This document shows positions 6,799 to 13,873 of a stretch of DNA of 35,507 nt, piece by piece. The DNA comes from Bacillota bacterium (GTDB lineage Bacteria; Bacillota; Bacilli; Alicyclobacillales; SLC66): NCBI GenBank assembly GCA_026627345.1, contig JAPNUP010000133.1, forward strand, positions 1-35,507. The letters run 5' to 3'. Position 1 is the first letter of the stretch, and every line of letters begins with the position of its first letter. Both the position numbers and the translations under genes were made by a program. The notes under the pieces are model-generated. The model did not search any database. It was given only the letters and a program-made list of their open reading frames with translations, and was not told where the DNA came from.

Positions 6799-6954
6799 GA
6801 GGTTGTTCAAAAAGTGCCGAGAACTCCGTAGCGTGGGAGAGGCGGCAGGCCGTTTCCAACGTGCTCATGTACCGACTACGTACACTCCGCGCGCTGAAAA
6901 CGGCCTGCCACCTCTCCCACGCACGTCTTACCTCGACACTTTTTGAACAGTCAC
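6799..6954. mobile_element. 156-bp MITE-like element with TTATA target duplication
   Basis: The ends GAGGTTGTTCAAAAAGTG and (reverse) GTGACTGTTCAAAAAGTG form 18-bp imperfect terminal inverted repeats. Internally a second long inverted repeat pairs CGTGGGAGAGGCGGCAGGCC with its near-complement around 6912, so the whole element can fold back on itself. It is flanked by direct TTATA repeats at 6794-6798 and 6955-6959. No coding capacity is visible. The right duplication contains the stop codon of cstB. The parent transposase is unknown. Confidence 0.75.
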
Positions 6955-8376
6955 TTATACGGTCACCGGTTGGCCAGTGCGCAGCCACTCATCGTAGCCG
7001 CCTAACATATTCTGAACATCCATGATCCCGCCTGCTTGTAAGATGCTCGCCGCAATTGCAGAACGCGCACCTGAACGACAATGGACGAGAATCGTCTTGT
7101 CCCTTGGTAATTCTCCGAGTCGATTCGCGAGGGTACCGAGCAATACACGGTGCGCCTGCGCAATGTGACCTTCAGACCACTCTACAGAGTTGCGAACGTC
7201 GAGCACAAAAACATCGCCATCTTCGATCGCTTTGGCGGCTTGCTCAGGACGCACCTCCGCATAAGTGTGCACACGCACATCTGCTTCTGGCAACTTCGCG
7301 ACCACACTTGGACTCATGGTGGAGACCAATTGGTCGAGGCCAATCGACTGCAAGTCGTGAACGACCGCACTCACCTGATCTTCCTCACACAACACGTAGA
7401 TCGGTCGATCATAGGCCAGCAACCAGCCAGCCCACGTCGGGAACGACTTGTTTAGCGGTATGTTGATCACGCGTGCAAAATGTCCTTTGGCAAAGACGCT
7501 TGCAGGCCGTGTATCGACTACGACACCTGTCTTTAGCCATTCTTGCAACGTCGCAATCGATTCAGTCTCACGCTGCGGCCCTTTGACTTCAGACAGCAGA
7601 GTCGGACCCTCTTTGTTCAACTTCTTCATCATGGCAAAGTACGTTGGCGGCTCTGCTTGCCCGGTGATCAACGTCTCTACGAACCGTTCTTCATCATCTT
7701 CATTCAATGCCCAGTTAACCATTTTCTCATATCCAACCGTGGAAGACGGTATCGCCCCCAGTGACTTGCCGCAAGCACTACCTGCTCCATGAGCCGGCCA
7801 CAGTTGCAGTGAATCAGGAAGCTGTTTGAAGCGTTGCAGCGATTTGAACATACGATGTGCCATGTCCTTTGTCGAACCCGAAACACCGGCGGCTTTTTCC
7901 AGCAGATCAGGTCGACCGATGTCCCCGACAAAGACAAAGTCACCAGAGAAGATTCCCATCGGCAGCGGCGCGTTGGAGCCTCCATCTGTCACGATAAAGG
8001 AAATATGCTCCGGCGTATGTCCTGGCGTGTGCATCACTTCAAAACGAATATTGCCAACGGAAAATTTAGTGCCATCATACACAGGAACGTGCTTGTAGCC
8101 GTCCACATATTGATACGACCAATCCGGGCCGCCTTCGTCTGACAAATACAGCGTGGCATCAGCGGTTGCCGCGAGTTCCCGTGAACCTGACAGAAAATCG
8201 GCATGGATGTGTGTCTCTGTGACAGCTGTGATCTTGACCCCTTCAGCTTTAGCCGCTTGTAGATACATGGACACGTCTCGCGACGGATCAATCACAATCG
8301 CTTCGCCGCACTTCTGACAACCTACGAGATAAGACGCATGCGCTAGCTTTTCATCATAAAAATACTTGAGTAGCAT
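6955..8376 (-). CDS. cstB: CstB-like persulfide dioxygenase-rhodanese fusion
   Basis: 473 residues. The second ATG (8376) is preferred because GGAG lies 8 bases before it and only 2 bases before the first ATG (8382). Domain order: metallo-beta-lactamase persulfide dioxygenase (residues 1-245; TETHIHADFLSG, HTPGHTPEH, GDFVFVGDIGRPDL, PAHGAGSACG), a degenerate rhodanese domain (about 275-360) lacking a catalytic loop, and an active rhodanese domain (about 375-473) with HCRSGAR (Cys433). This three-part layout is that of Staphylococcus CstB, which converts low-molecular-weight persulfides to thiosulfate or sulfite. Last gene of the tauE-sqr-DUF1641-cstB unit. Its TAA lies in the target duplication of a MITE-like insertion. 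Confidence 0.92.
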   Translation of the reverse strand: MLLKYFYDEKLAHASYLVGCQKCGEAIVIDPSRDVSMYLQAAKAEGVKITAVTETHIHADFLSGSRELAATADATLYLSDEGGPDWSYQYVDGYKHVPVYDGTKFSVGNIRFEVMHTPGHTPEHISFIVTDGGSNAPLPMGIFSGDFVFVGDIGRPDLLEKAAGVSGSTKDMAHRMFKSLQRFKQLPDSLQLWPAHGAGSACGKSLGAIPSSTVGYEKMVNWALNEDDEERFVETLITGQAEPPTYFAMMKKLNKEGPTLLSEVKGPQRETESIATLQEWLKTGVVVDTRPASVFAKGHFARVINIPLNKSFPTWAGWLLAYDRPIYVLCEEDQVSAVVHDLQSIGLDQLVSTMSPSVVAKLPEADVRVHTYAEVRPEQAAKAIEDGDVFVLDVRNSVEWSEGHIAQAHRVLLGTLANRLGELPRDKTILVHCRSGARSAIAASILQAGGIMDVQNMLGGYDEWLRTGQPVTV

Positions 8377-8401
8377 GGCCATCGCTCCTTTAAAATGTGA
8401 T

Positions 8402-9154
8402 TTACTGACGTGCCGAACGCTCTTGCAGAATCGTCAGGACAGCTTTCAACATATGGACTGCCTGTTGCATTTGCGGCTCTTTCAAAAGTTTTGTGAGCGC
8501 AAATACATTGACAGGTGTTCGATCACCTTGGGCCCTGACTTTTGCTTCCTGCCAGAGCGAGCGTGCATCCCCGATCTTCTCAACGACAGGTTCTGTCCAT
8601 TCACGCGCTCCATCGCTCAGGTACGCGAGTGACTCCTTGTCAGCAAGTACAGCCTGCGCCATATCAAGCAGCGTCTCTGCCATGCCGACATAGCCGACGA
8701 GTTTCGGTAGTTTGCCGATCAAGACCACTCCGGCATCCAGTGTCTCCCGATTAAGCGCCACACTGGGCAGTTCCTGCTTGAACCCGTCAATCAGATTCGT
8801 GAGTGATTCTTTATCGGACATGACGGATTCTACCATATCGATCAGATTTTCCAGCAGTGCTGCGTACTTGACGAGCTTCGGCAGTTTGCCGAGCAGTGTC
8901 GCTGCAGCTTCGATGGTTTCGCGATTCAACTCGACTGTCGGCAGTTGCTCTTGAACGCCTTTCATCAAAGAGGCCATCGAGGCCTTATCCTGCAATACAG
9001 TCGTTGCAAACTCAGTCACACGCGATATCGCTGCATACTGTTCCATTAATTTCGGCAAATTCTCGAGCGCTGCAACCAGGCTATCTTGTACTTCGGGGCG
9101 AGCGAGAACGGCCGACAGCGCATCGCGGTTGTTCTCTACAGTCGATTCCGCCAT
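8402..9154 (-). CDS. DUF1641 protein with internal repeats
   Basis: 250 residues from ATG 9154 with AAAGGGGCGG upstream. It is soluble and largely helical. An approximately 65-residue unit is repeated: ELNRETIEAAATLLGKLPKLVKYAALLENL and ALNRETLDAGVVLIGKLPKLVGYVGMAETL, each followed by a DKESL-type helix, with a more diverged copy at the N-terminus. DUF1641 proteins occur next to sulfide:quinone oxidoreductases and some formate dehydrogenases, and their biochemical role is not known. Here it sits 16 bases after sqr and 25 bases before cstB, so it is almost certainly co-transcribed. A scaffold or quinone-pool coupling role is only a guess. Confidence 0.85.
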   Translation of the reverse strand: MAESTVENNRDALSAVLARPEVQDSLVAALENLPKLMEQYAAISRVTEFATTVLQDKASMASLMKGVQEQLPTVELNRETIEAAATLLGKLPKLVKYAALLENLIDMVESVMSDKESLTNLIDGFKQELPSVALNRETLDAGVVLIGKLPKLVGYVGMAETLLDMAQAVLADKESLAYLSDGAREWTEPVVEKIGDARSLWQEAKVRAQGDRTPVNVFALTKLLKEPQMQQAVHMLKAVLTILQERSARQ

Positions 9155-9170
9155 AGTTAGGCCGCCCCTT

Positions 9171-10358
9171 TCACATCAAGCCTTTAAGCATGCCATCCCA
9201 GTAGATGACAGGTAGAAGTTCCTTTTTCAGCAGATACATACTAAAACGTTCTTTCCCTTGATCAAACGGGAAGGTTTCATCCGGCTCGTTGTTATAGTCA
9301 AACTCTGCTAGCACCAAGCTCCCGTATCCTGTAACGAGCGGACAAGAGGTGTATCCGTCATACTGCGCTACCGCAGGCTTGTTACGCAGCAAGTTGAGCA
9401 GGTTTTGCGCGACGACAGGCGCCTGCTTGCGAATCGCAGCCCCTGTTTTGGACGTCGGCAACGAGCTCGAGTCACCTGCTCCAAAGACATTCGCATACTT
9501 GGTGTGTTGCAGGGTAAACTTATCGACTGATACCCAACCATCTTGGTTAGCCAGTGGACTCTTCTTGATGAAGTCCGGCGCACTCATCGGCGGCGTGACG
9601 TGGATCATATCGAAGTGAACAGTTGAACGTTCCTTGCTGTCGACATTCTCAAACACAGCTTCATGCTTCTCGCCGTCGATCTCGACCAAGCTGTGCTTGA
9701 AATGCGTTTCGATCCCTTTGCGAGCGATCACTTGCGATAGCGAATCCGCATACTTCTTGACCGCGAAGATCGAAGGCGTGGCACTGTAAAAGTGCACCTG
9801 CGTGCGATTGCGAACACCGGAACGCCGGAAATGATCATCAGCGAGGTACATGATCTTCTGCGGCGCACCGCCACACTTGATCGGGTTCACCGGTTGGGTG
9901 AAGATCGCCGTCCCGCCTTTGAAATTACGGATATTGTCCCAGGTAGAAGACACGTACTGATACGAGTAATTGCTGCAGACGCCGTTTTTACCGATCGTCT
10001 CAGGCAGACCTTTGACGCGATTCCAATCCACTTGGATACCGGCCGCGACGACGAGATAGTCATACTCTATCGTCTGTCCTTGCTCGGTCATCACCTGATT
10101 CACATCAGGCGCGAACTCCTTGACCGCCTCTTGAATCCATACAGCTCCGTCAGGGATGACAGATGCTTCGTCGCGTTCTGTGACTTCCTTCTGCGCTGCG
10201 CCACCGCCGACTAGTGTCCAGAGGGGCTGATAATAGTGTTTCGAGGAGGGATCAATAATGGCCACTTGACCTGATAACGCTTTCGCTTCCCGCAATAACC
10301 TTGCCGCAATGCTGATTCCTGCAGTTCCGCCACCAACGATCACCACTTGATAATGCAA
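9171..10358 (-). CDS. sqr: Sulfide:quinone oxidoreductase (type II-like)
   Basis: 395 residues from TTG 10358, selected because AGGAAGTG lies 7 bases upstream and the next residues HYQVVIVGGGTAG begin the FAD domain; a GTG-ATG at 10385 is the alternative. An N-terminal FAD-binding GxGxxG, a second dinucleotide region and FGAGDSSSLPTSKTGAA mark the disulfide-reductase fold. Two redox cysteines fit SQR: Cys162 in IKCGGAPQK and Cys339 in YTSCPLVTGY, the latter matching the human/type II motif. The C-terminus is a short amphipathic membrane anchor. It oxidises sulfide to persulfide or polysulfide and reduces quinone at the membrane, feeding the Qox oxidase encoded 3.5 kb away. CstB encoded downstream would use the persulfide product. 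Confidence 0.93.
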   Translation of the reverse strand: MHYQVVIVGGGTAGISIAARLLREAKALSGQVAIIDPSSKHYYQPLWTLVGGGAAQKEVTERDEASVIPDGAVWIQEAVKEFAPDVNQVMTEQGQTIEYDYLVVAAGIQVDWNRVKGLPETIGKNGVCSNYSYQYVSSTWDNIRNFKGGTAIFTQPVNPIKCGGAPQKIMYLADDHFRRSGVRNRTQVHFYSATPSIFAVKKYADSLSQVIARKGIETHFKHSLVEIDGEKHEAVFENVDSKERSTVHFDMIHVTPPMSAPDFIKKSPLANQDGWVSVDKFTLQHTKYANVFGAGDSSSLPTSKTGAAIRKQAPVVAQNLLNLLRNKPAVAQYDGYTSCPLVTGYGSLVLAEFDYNNEPDETFPFDQGKERFSMYLLKKELLPVIYWDGMLKGLM

Positions 10359-10456
10359 GTCAATGCACTTCCTCTCGTCCATCACTTTTAGGTCATAGGC
10401 TTGACAGTGACTGTTAGGTTCGCCCGCTATCTACACGTTACTACACGATACAGGCA

Positions 10457-10486
10457 GATAGAATCAGGGAAAACCCTGATTCTATC
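10457..10486. promoter_or_regulatory. Palindrome A upstream of sqr (CAGGG-N4-CCCTG type)
   Basis: A perfect 13-bp inverted repeat (GATAGAATCAGGG, four-base AAAA centre, then its complement). Its core ATCAGGG-N4-CCCTGAT recurs at 11346-11363. On the minus strand a TAGTAA (10443-10438) lies about 31 bp from the centre, so the palindrome would sit near -41, the classic position for NarL-type activators. No T-tract follows on either strand, which argues against a terminator. NreC, a NarL-family regulator, has a TAGGG-N4-CCCTA-like site. Confidence 0.6.
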
Positions 10487-10490
10487 AAAC

Positions 10491-11294
10491 TCACAGATGC
10501 AACGCTTGGGCATTAAGTACAAGCATGTAAATGGCGACGACAAAGACAACCCCGGAAAAGATATATTGAAGCGCTTTTCGGTGATTGCTCAGTCTAGTCG
10601 CCAGCAAGGTTCCGAACACGCCACCGACGATCCCGCCTATGACGTATTCAAGCACTACCCACCAGTTCACCAGCCCCGACAGGCTATAGTTCACGGCAGT
10701 GGTCAACCCGAATGTGCCGACAGATAGTAGCGAGGAACCGATGGCTGCAATCATCGGCATGCCAGTGGAAAACATGAGCCCCGGCACGATCAAGAACCCG
10801 CCGCCGATGCCGAAGAACCCGGACACTGCGCCAACGACAAAGCCGGTGAAGACTACGCGAAACACGCGAATCTGCGTCTGACCAGATGCCTCTTGAAGTG
10901 CAGTCGCCATTTCTTCCCGCGCACCTTTTTTCGGCCATGACATGCGCACGGCCATGACGATCATCAACAGAGCGAAGAGAAACAAAATCTGTTTGTCAGG
11001 CACGTGTTTGCCGATCTCCGACCCGATATAGGCGCCGACTGCGCCAGGGATAGCAAAAGCGATGGCGGCTTTCCACAGCACGTGTTTTTGCCGCGCGTGT
11101 GGTATCAAATTGATCAGTGCATTGACAGCGACAGCCAGCGCCGTACTTCCTATAACGACATGCGGATCTCGAATGCCGACCACATATAGTAAAAGCGGCA
11201 CCGCGAGAATAGACCCACCACCGCCAAGCAAACCCAGCGAGAAACCAACCAGCCCTCCTGATAGAATAGCCAGAACAATTTGTAATGATGTCAT
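10491..11294 (-). CDS. TauE/SafE-family sulfite or anion permease
   Basis: 267 residues from ATG 11294, with a strong AGGAGGTG upstream. About eight hydrophobic segments with the family's internal duplication: SLGLLGGGGSILAVPLLLY near the N-terminus and SGFFGIGGGFLIVPGLMF in the second half. TauE/SafE proteins move sulfite, sulfoacetate or related organosulfur anions across the cytoplasmic membrane. In cst-type operons a homologue is thought to export sulfite or thiosulfate made by persulfide oxidation. It is the first gene of the unit with sqr, DUF1641 and cstB. A palindrome shared with sqr lies upstream and could be the operator. Confidence 0.9.
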   Translation of the reverse strand: MTSLQIVLAILSGGLVGFSLGLLGGGGSILAVPLLLYVVGIRDPHVVIGSTALAVAVNALINLIPHARQKHVLWKAAIAFAIPGAVGAYIGSEIGKHVPDKQILFLFALLMIVMAVRMSWPKKGAREEMATALQEASGQTQIRVFRVVFTGFVVGAVSGFFGIGGGFLIVPGLMFSTGMPMIAAIGSSLLSVGTFGLTTAVNYSLSGLVNWWVVLEYVIGGIVGGVFGTLLATRLSNHRKALQYIFSGVVFVVAIYMLVLNAQALHL

Positions 11295-11345
11295 GACAAT
11301 TCACCTCCTGACTTTTATTTTATAAAAAGCTACTTGTCCTTTCCT

Positions 11346-11363
11346 ATCAGGGAATACCCTGAT
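11346..11363. promoter_or_regulatory. Palindrome B between tauE and the sensor kinase (ATCAGGG-N4-CCCTGAT)
   Basis: ATCAGGG, AATA, CCCTGAT: the same core as palindrome A, in the divergent region of tauE (minus) and the kinase (plus). Its centre is about 34 bp upstream of a minus-strand TATAAA (11323-11318) before tauE, similar to the geometry at sqr. It is a candidate site for the adjacent NarL-type regulator, or alternatively for CstR. Confidence 0.6.
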
Positions 11364-11426
11364 TAACGAGGCATGATGTTGCCGCATTCCTACATCTACG
11401 CTACAGTAATGCTGGGAGGTCTCAAC

Positions 11427-12500
11427 ATGCCTCGGATACAAAGCGATACGCAGCGACTGCGCGAACTATTCAACCTTCTGAATGATGGTGTCATCGTGAT
11501 GGATAAGAACCGCATCATTGTCTTCATTAATCCAGCCGCCACGCGCATCACTGGATGGGAACTCGACGATGTGATTCCATACTGCACCTACTGTCAAAAT
11601 CGGCGTGTCGTTCAAGGTCAAGAGCGTTGCTTTCTGGCCAGTCAACCGAACCAGAGCTACTTTGAATCAGAACTTCCTACCAAACAAGGCGATGTCGTTC
11701 CAGTAGGAATGAGTCGTACATTTCTGTCTTCCTCGACCGATCCGGAGCGACGCGACATGGTGATTACCATTCGCGATGTCACCATTGAACGTCAAGCCAA
11801 GGAGCTCGCTTTGCGCACTCAGCTTAGCCAAAGAATGCTCGAGGCACAAGAAGAGGAGCGCAAACGACTCTCCCAAGAACTGCACGACGGCATCTCCCAA
11901 ACGCTTTACGGCATCAGCTTGCGACTCGATCATGTCATGAGTCAAGCGCCTAGGCAACTCGCTTTTTTGCAAGAGATTCAAAGGCAAGTGCAATTGTGCG
12001 CGCATGAAGTCCGTACCATGTCGCGCTCCTTATACCCGGCAGTTTTGTATGACATCGGCTTGACGGCGGCCATTCGCACCCTGATCGAGCAGTTGACCAC
12101 ACCTGAACGCGTGATCGATTTTCATGTGGATACCACGCGCGAACCGCAAGAACGCAGTACGGCTGCAGCGCACGTGTACAGAATTGTTCAAGAAGCCCTT
12201 CACAACGCTATCCTTCACGGACGAGCCACTCACATTCACATCTCGCTGGTTTGTCATCAGGACTGCGAAGTGAGCATTGCCGATAATGGGCGAGGATTTC
12301 ATCCGCCCGCGCTTGCAGACACGGACGGTTACGGACTTCGCAACATGAATGAGCGTGCGCGCGCTTTAGAAGGCACGCTTTTGATTCAGTCCGCTCCGCT
12401 TGCAGGCACACAAGTTACCGTACGTTTCCCTTGCGCGGTCTTACTTGAAACGCCCTTACAGAGCGCTTACGCCAAAAAGGGATGGTGGAGCTATGAGTGA
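11427..12500 (+). CDS. nreB: NreB-like PAS sensor histidine kinase
   Basis: 357 residues from ATG 11427 (GGGAGG 7 bases upstream; the longer frame lacks such a site). A cytoplasmic PAS domain (about 10-125) holds Cys53-x2-Cys56-x11-Cys68, then Ala71 where a fourth Cys would complete the C-x2-C-x11-C-x2-C cluster motif of oxygen-sensing NreB. Then a coiled linker, a HisKA_3 box RLSQELHDGISQTL with His153 as the phosphorylation site, and an HATPase with EALHNAILHG, DNGRGF and GYGLRNMNERA. No membrane segments. The 3' end overlaps the response regulator by 8 bases, so the two are translationally coupled. The missing fourth Cys leaves the nature of the signal (oxygen, nitric oxide or sulfur species) open. 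Confidence 0.85.
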   Translation: MPRIQSDTQRLRELFNLLNDGVIVMDKNRIIVFINPAATRITGWELDDVIPYCTYCQNRRVVQGQERCFLASQPNQSYFESELPTKQGDVVPVGMSRTFLSSSTDPERRDMVITIRDVTIERQAKELALRTQLSQRMLEAQEEERKRLSQELHDGISQTLYGISLRLDHVMSQAPRQLAFLQEIQRQVQLCAHEVRTMSRSLYPAVLYDIGLTAAIRTLIEQLTTPERVIDFHVDTTREPQERSTAAAHVYRIVQEALHNAILHGRATHIHISLVCHQDCEVSIADNGRGFHPPALADTDGYGLRNMNERARALEGTLLIQSAPLAGTQVTVRFPCAVLLETPLQSAYAKKGWWSYE

Positions 12501-13149
12501 GATTCGCGTGTTAATCGTCGATGACCACGTACTTGTCAGGCAAGGATTGCGCCTGTTGTTAGATGAGATGCCCGGGATTCGCGTAGTGGGTGAAGGGTCT
12601 TCAGGAGATGACGCGGTACTGCTGGCACAGCGGTTACAGCCGGATGCCGTGCTACTCGACGTCCATATGCCCAAAGGGTTGGACGGCATCACCGCTGCTC
12701 GTCACATCCGTGGAACATGCCCACAGATACGCGTCATCATGCTGACGATGTTTGACGACGATGTGCACGTGGAAAAAATGCTGTTGGCCGGCGTGTCCGG
12801 TGTCCTGTTCAAGCACGATGACAGTGCCGAAATCATCGAAGCGATCCGCTCCGGGACACCGAGTCGCCCTTATCTACCGCGGCGCATGTCAGAAGAAAAT
12901 CGAGAGCGACTAGTCGCCCAAGCTGCCCGCCCCGATGAGCCTTCCTTGACGGCCCGGGAGACGGAGGTCCTGATTTATCTCGCCAATGGGTATACCAACA
13001 AAGAGGTCGCTACCAAACTCATGATCAGTGTTAAGACAGTCGAAACTCACCGTGCTAATATAATGAAACGACTACAATTACAGACGCGCTTTGAACTCGT
13101 CGATTACGCGCTGAAAAATGGGTATATGGAGGCGCCAAAATCACACTGA
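12493..13149 (+). CDS. nreC: NarL/FixJ-family response regulator, NreC-like
   Basis: 218 residues from ATG 12493, overlapping the kinase stop. The receiver domain has Asp10, Asp11 and phospho-acceptor Asp56 (LLDVHMPKG), with Thr and Lys of the active site in LTMF and FKHD. The C-terminal LuxR-type helix-turn-helix is LTARETEVLIYLANGYTNKEVATKLMISVKTVETHRANIMKRL. It binds DNA as a dimer when phosphorylated by the kinase. The closest known architecture is NreC. The repeated CAGGG-N4-CCCTG palindromes upstream of tauE and sqr are plausible targets. The gene ends one base from the convergent cstR gene. Confidence 0.88.
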   Translation: MSEIRVLIVDDHVLVRQGLRLLLDEMPGIRVVGEGSSGDDAVLLAQRLQPDAVLLDVHMPKGLDGITAARHIRGTCPQIRVIMLTMFDDDVHVEKMLLAGVSGVLFKHDDSAEIIEAIRSGTPSRPYLPRRMSEENRERLVAQAARPDEPSLTARETEVLIYLANGYTNKEVATKLMISVKTVETHRANIMKRLQLQTRFELVDYALKNGYMEAPKSH

Positions 13150-13150
13150 A

Positions 13151-13411
13151 CTAACGACTTTTCATCAGTAAATCGATCGCTTCTTTAATTACTTGATCGG
13201 CACTTCCGCCACCGGAGACCTCTTCGCGAATACACTGCTCCATGTTCTCGCCGACCGCGTACATAATCACCCGATCGACCGCCGAACGGATGGCCGACAG
13301 TTGCGTAACGACATCCTTGCACGTCTTTCCTTGCTCCATCATCTGCAAGACGCCACGCACTTGACCTTCTACACGCCGCAGACGATTCTTGACCGCATCG
13401 TTATATTCCAT
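13151..13411 (-). CDS. cstR: CstR-type persulfide-sensing repressor (CsoR/FrmR family)
   Basis: 86 residues, all-helical DUF156 fold, from ATG 13411 with AGGAGG upstream. Cys31 (GKTCKDV) and Cys60 (ENMEQCI) are at the same numbers as in Staphylococcus aureus CstR. The copper-binding His of CsoR, three residues before the second Cys, is replaced (ENM-xx-C). That pattern marks persulfide sensors, in which the two thiols form a di-, tri- or tetrasulfide and release DNA. The expected targets are the nearby sqr and cstB genes. The only good CsoR-type operator seen in the window is in the HesB-like/trxA promoter. Its own promoter carries a different palindrome. Confidence 0.9.
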   Translation of the reverse strand: MEYNDAVKNRLRRVEGQVRGVLQMMEQGKTCKDVVTQLSAIRSAVDRVIMYAVGENMEQCIREEVSGGGSADQVIKEAIDLLMKSR

Positions 13412-13430
13412 GTGATCGCCTCCTGTTCAT

Positions 13431-13459
13431 ACTATAACTTGAAGCCAACCTGTTGGCAA
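13431..13459 (-). promoter_or_regulatory. cstR promoter with overlapping palindrome
   Basis: Minus strand TTGCCA (13459-13454), 17-base spacer, TATAGT (13436-13431), 20 bases before the cstR start; one mismatch per box. A perfect GCCAAC-N2-GTTGGC palindrome (13444-13457) overlaps the -35 box and half the spacer, a position suited to repression. It does not resemble a CsoR-type operator. Confidence 0.6.
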
Positions 13460-13759
13460 AGCCTCTTGCACGCCGATCCGATCAGTCCAAATCTCCTTTC
13501 GGAACTCTGCACAAGACCCGTGGCTCATTTTTATTGCGTAAAATAGACATATTCTATTCACAAATTTTGAGCAGACGTTTCGATGTTCCGATTTGTTCAT
13601 ATCTTTCCCCAACAAATCGGGGTTTTCCCCTATTCTTCGATTCTTCGCGCATGCTATTCTTGTAAGCGTGAGATTAAAAACTGCTTGAAAGACTCTCACA
13701 TATGTACCAGCAGGTATTCGCGGACCTGTTATATGCGGGCTGCACAAAAGGAGGAGGGA
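13460..13759. other. 300-base non-coding leader upstream of the qox genes
   Basis: No convincing gene on either strand. It holds a perfect 10-bp inverted repeat CCGATTTGTT / AACAAATCGG (13588-13597 and 13611-13620, 13-base spacer) followed by GGTTTTCCCC, which could be an operator or a weak attenuator. There is also a looser GTGAGA / TCTCAC pair (13668-13673, 13694-13699). No clear sigma-A promoter could be assigned for the oxidase operon. Confidence 0.4.
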
Positions 13760-13855
13760 ATGTGGCCACGATATGGGGCCTCTTTTGGCGTGCTTTTCGT
13801 CATCTTCCCGCAGGGTCCCATACTTAGCAATGTCCTGCACGTTCTCGCGCAGTAA
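13760..13855 (+). CDS. Possible 31-residue membrane protein at the head of the qox operon
   Basis: ATG 13760 follows a near-perfect AAGGAGGAGG by 4-5 bases and opens a 31-codon frame (MWPRYGASFGVLFVIFPQG, then PILSNVLHVLAQ) ending TAA 15 bases before the qoxA ATG. One hydrophobic segment (GVLFVIF) and no charged cluster. The ribosome binding site and the tight spacing to qoxA suggest a translated small subunit or leader. No homologue is recognised and the frame is short, so chance cannot be excluded. Confidence 0.45.
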   Translation: MWPRYGASFGVLFVIFPQGPILSNVLHVLAQ

Positions 13856-13873
13856 TTAAGGAGGTGTCTATTC

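Noticed and set aside
10457-10486. Palindrome A as a rho-independent terminator of tauE
   Set aside because: No T-tract on either strand, and its core is repeated in the tauE promoter region where no gene ends, so an operator is the better reading.
13427-13840. 137-codon minus-strand frame before the qox genes
   Set aside because: Unnatural composition, no ribosome binding site, and overlaps the cstR promoter and qox leader.
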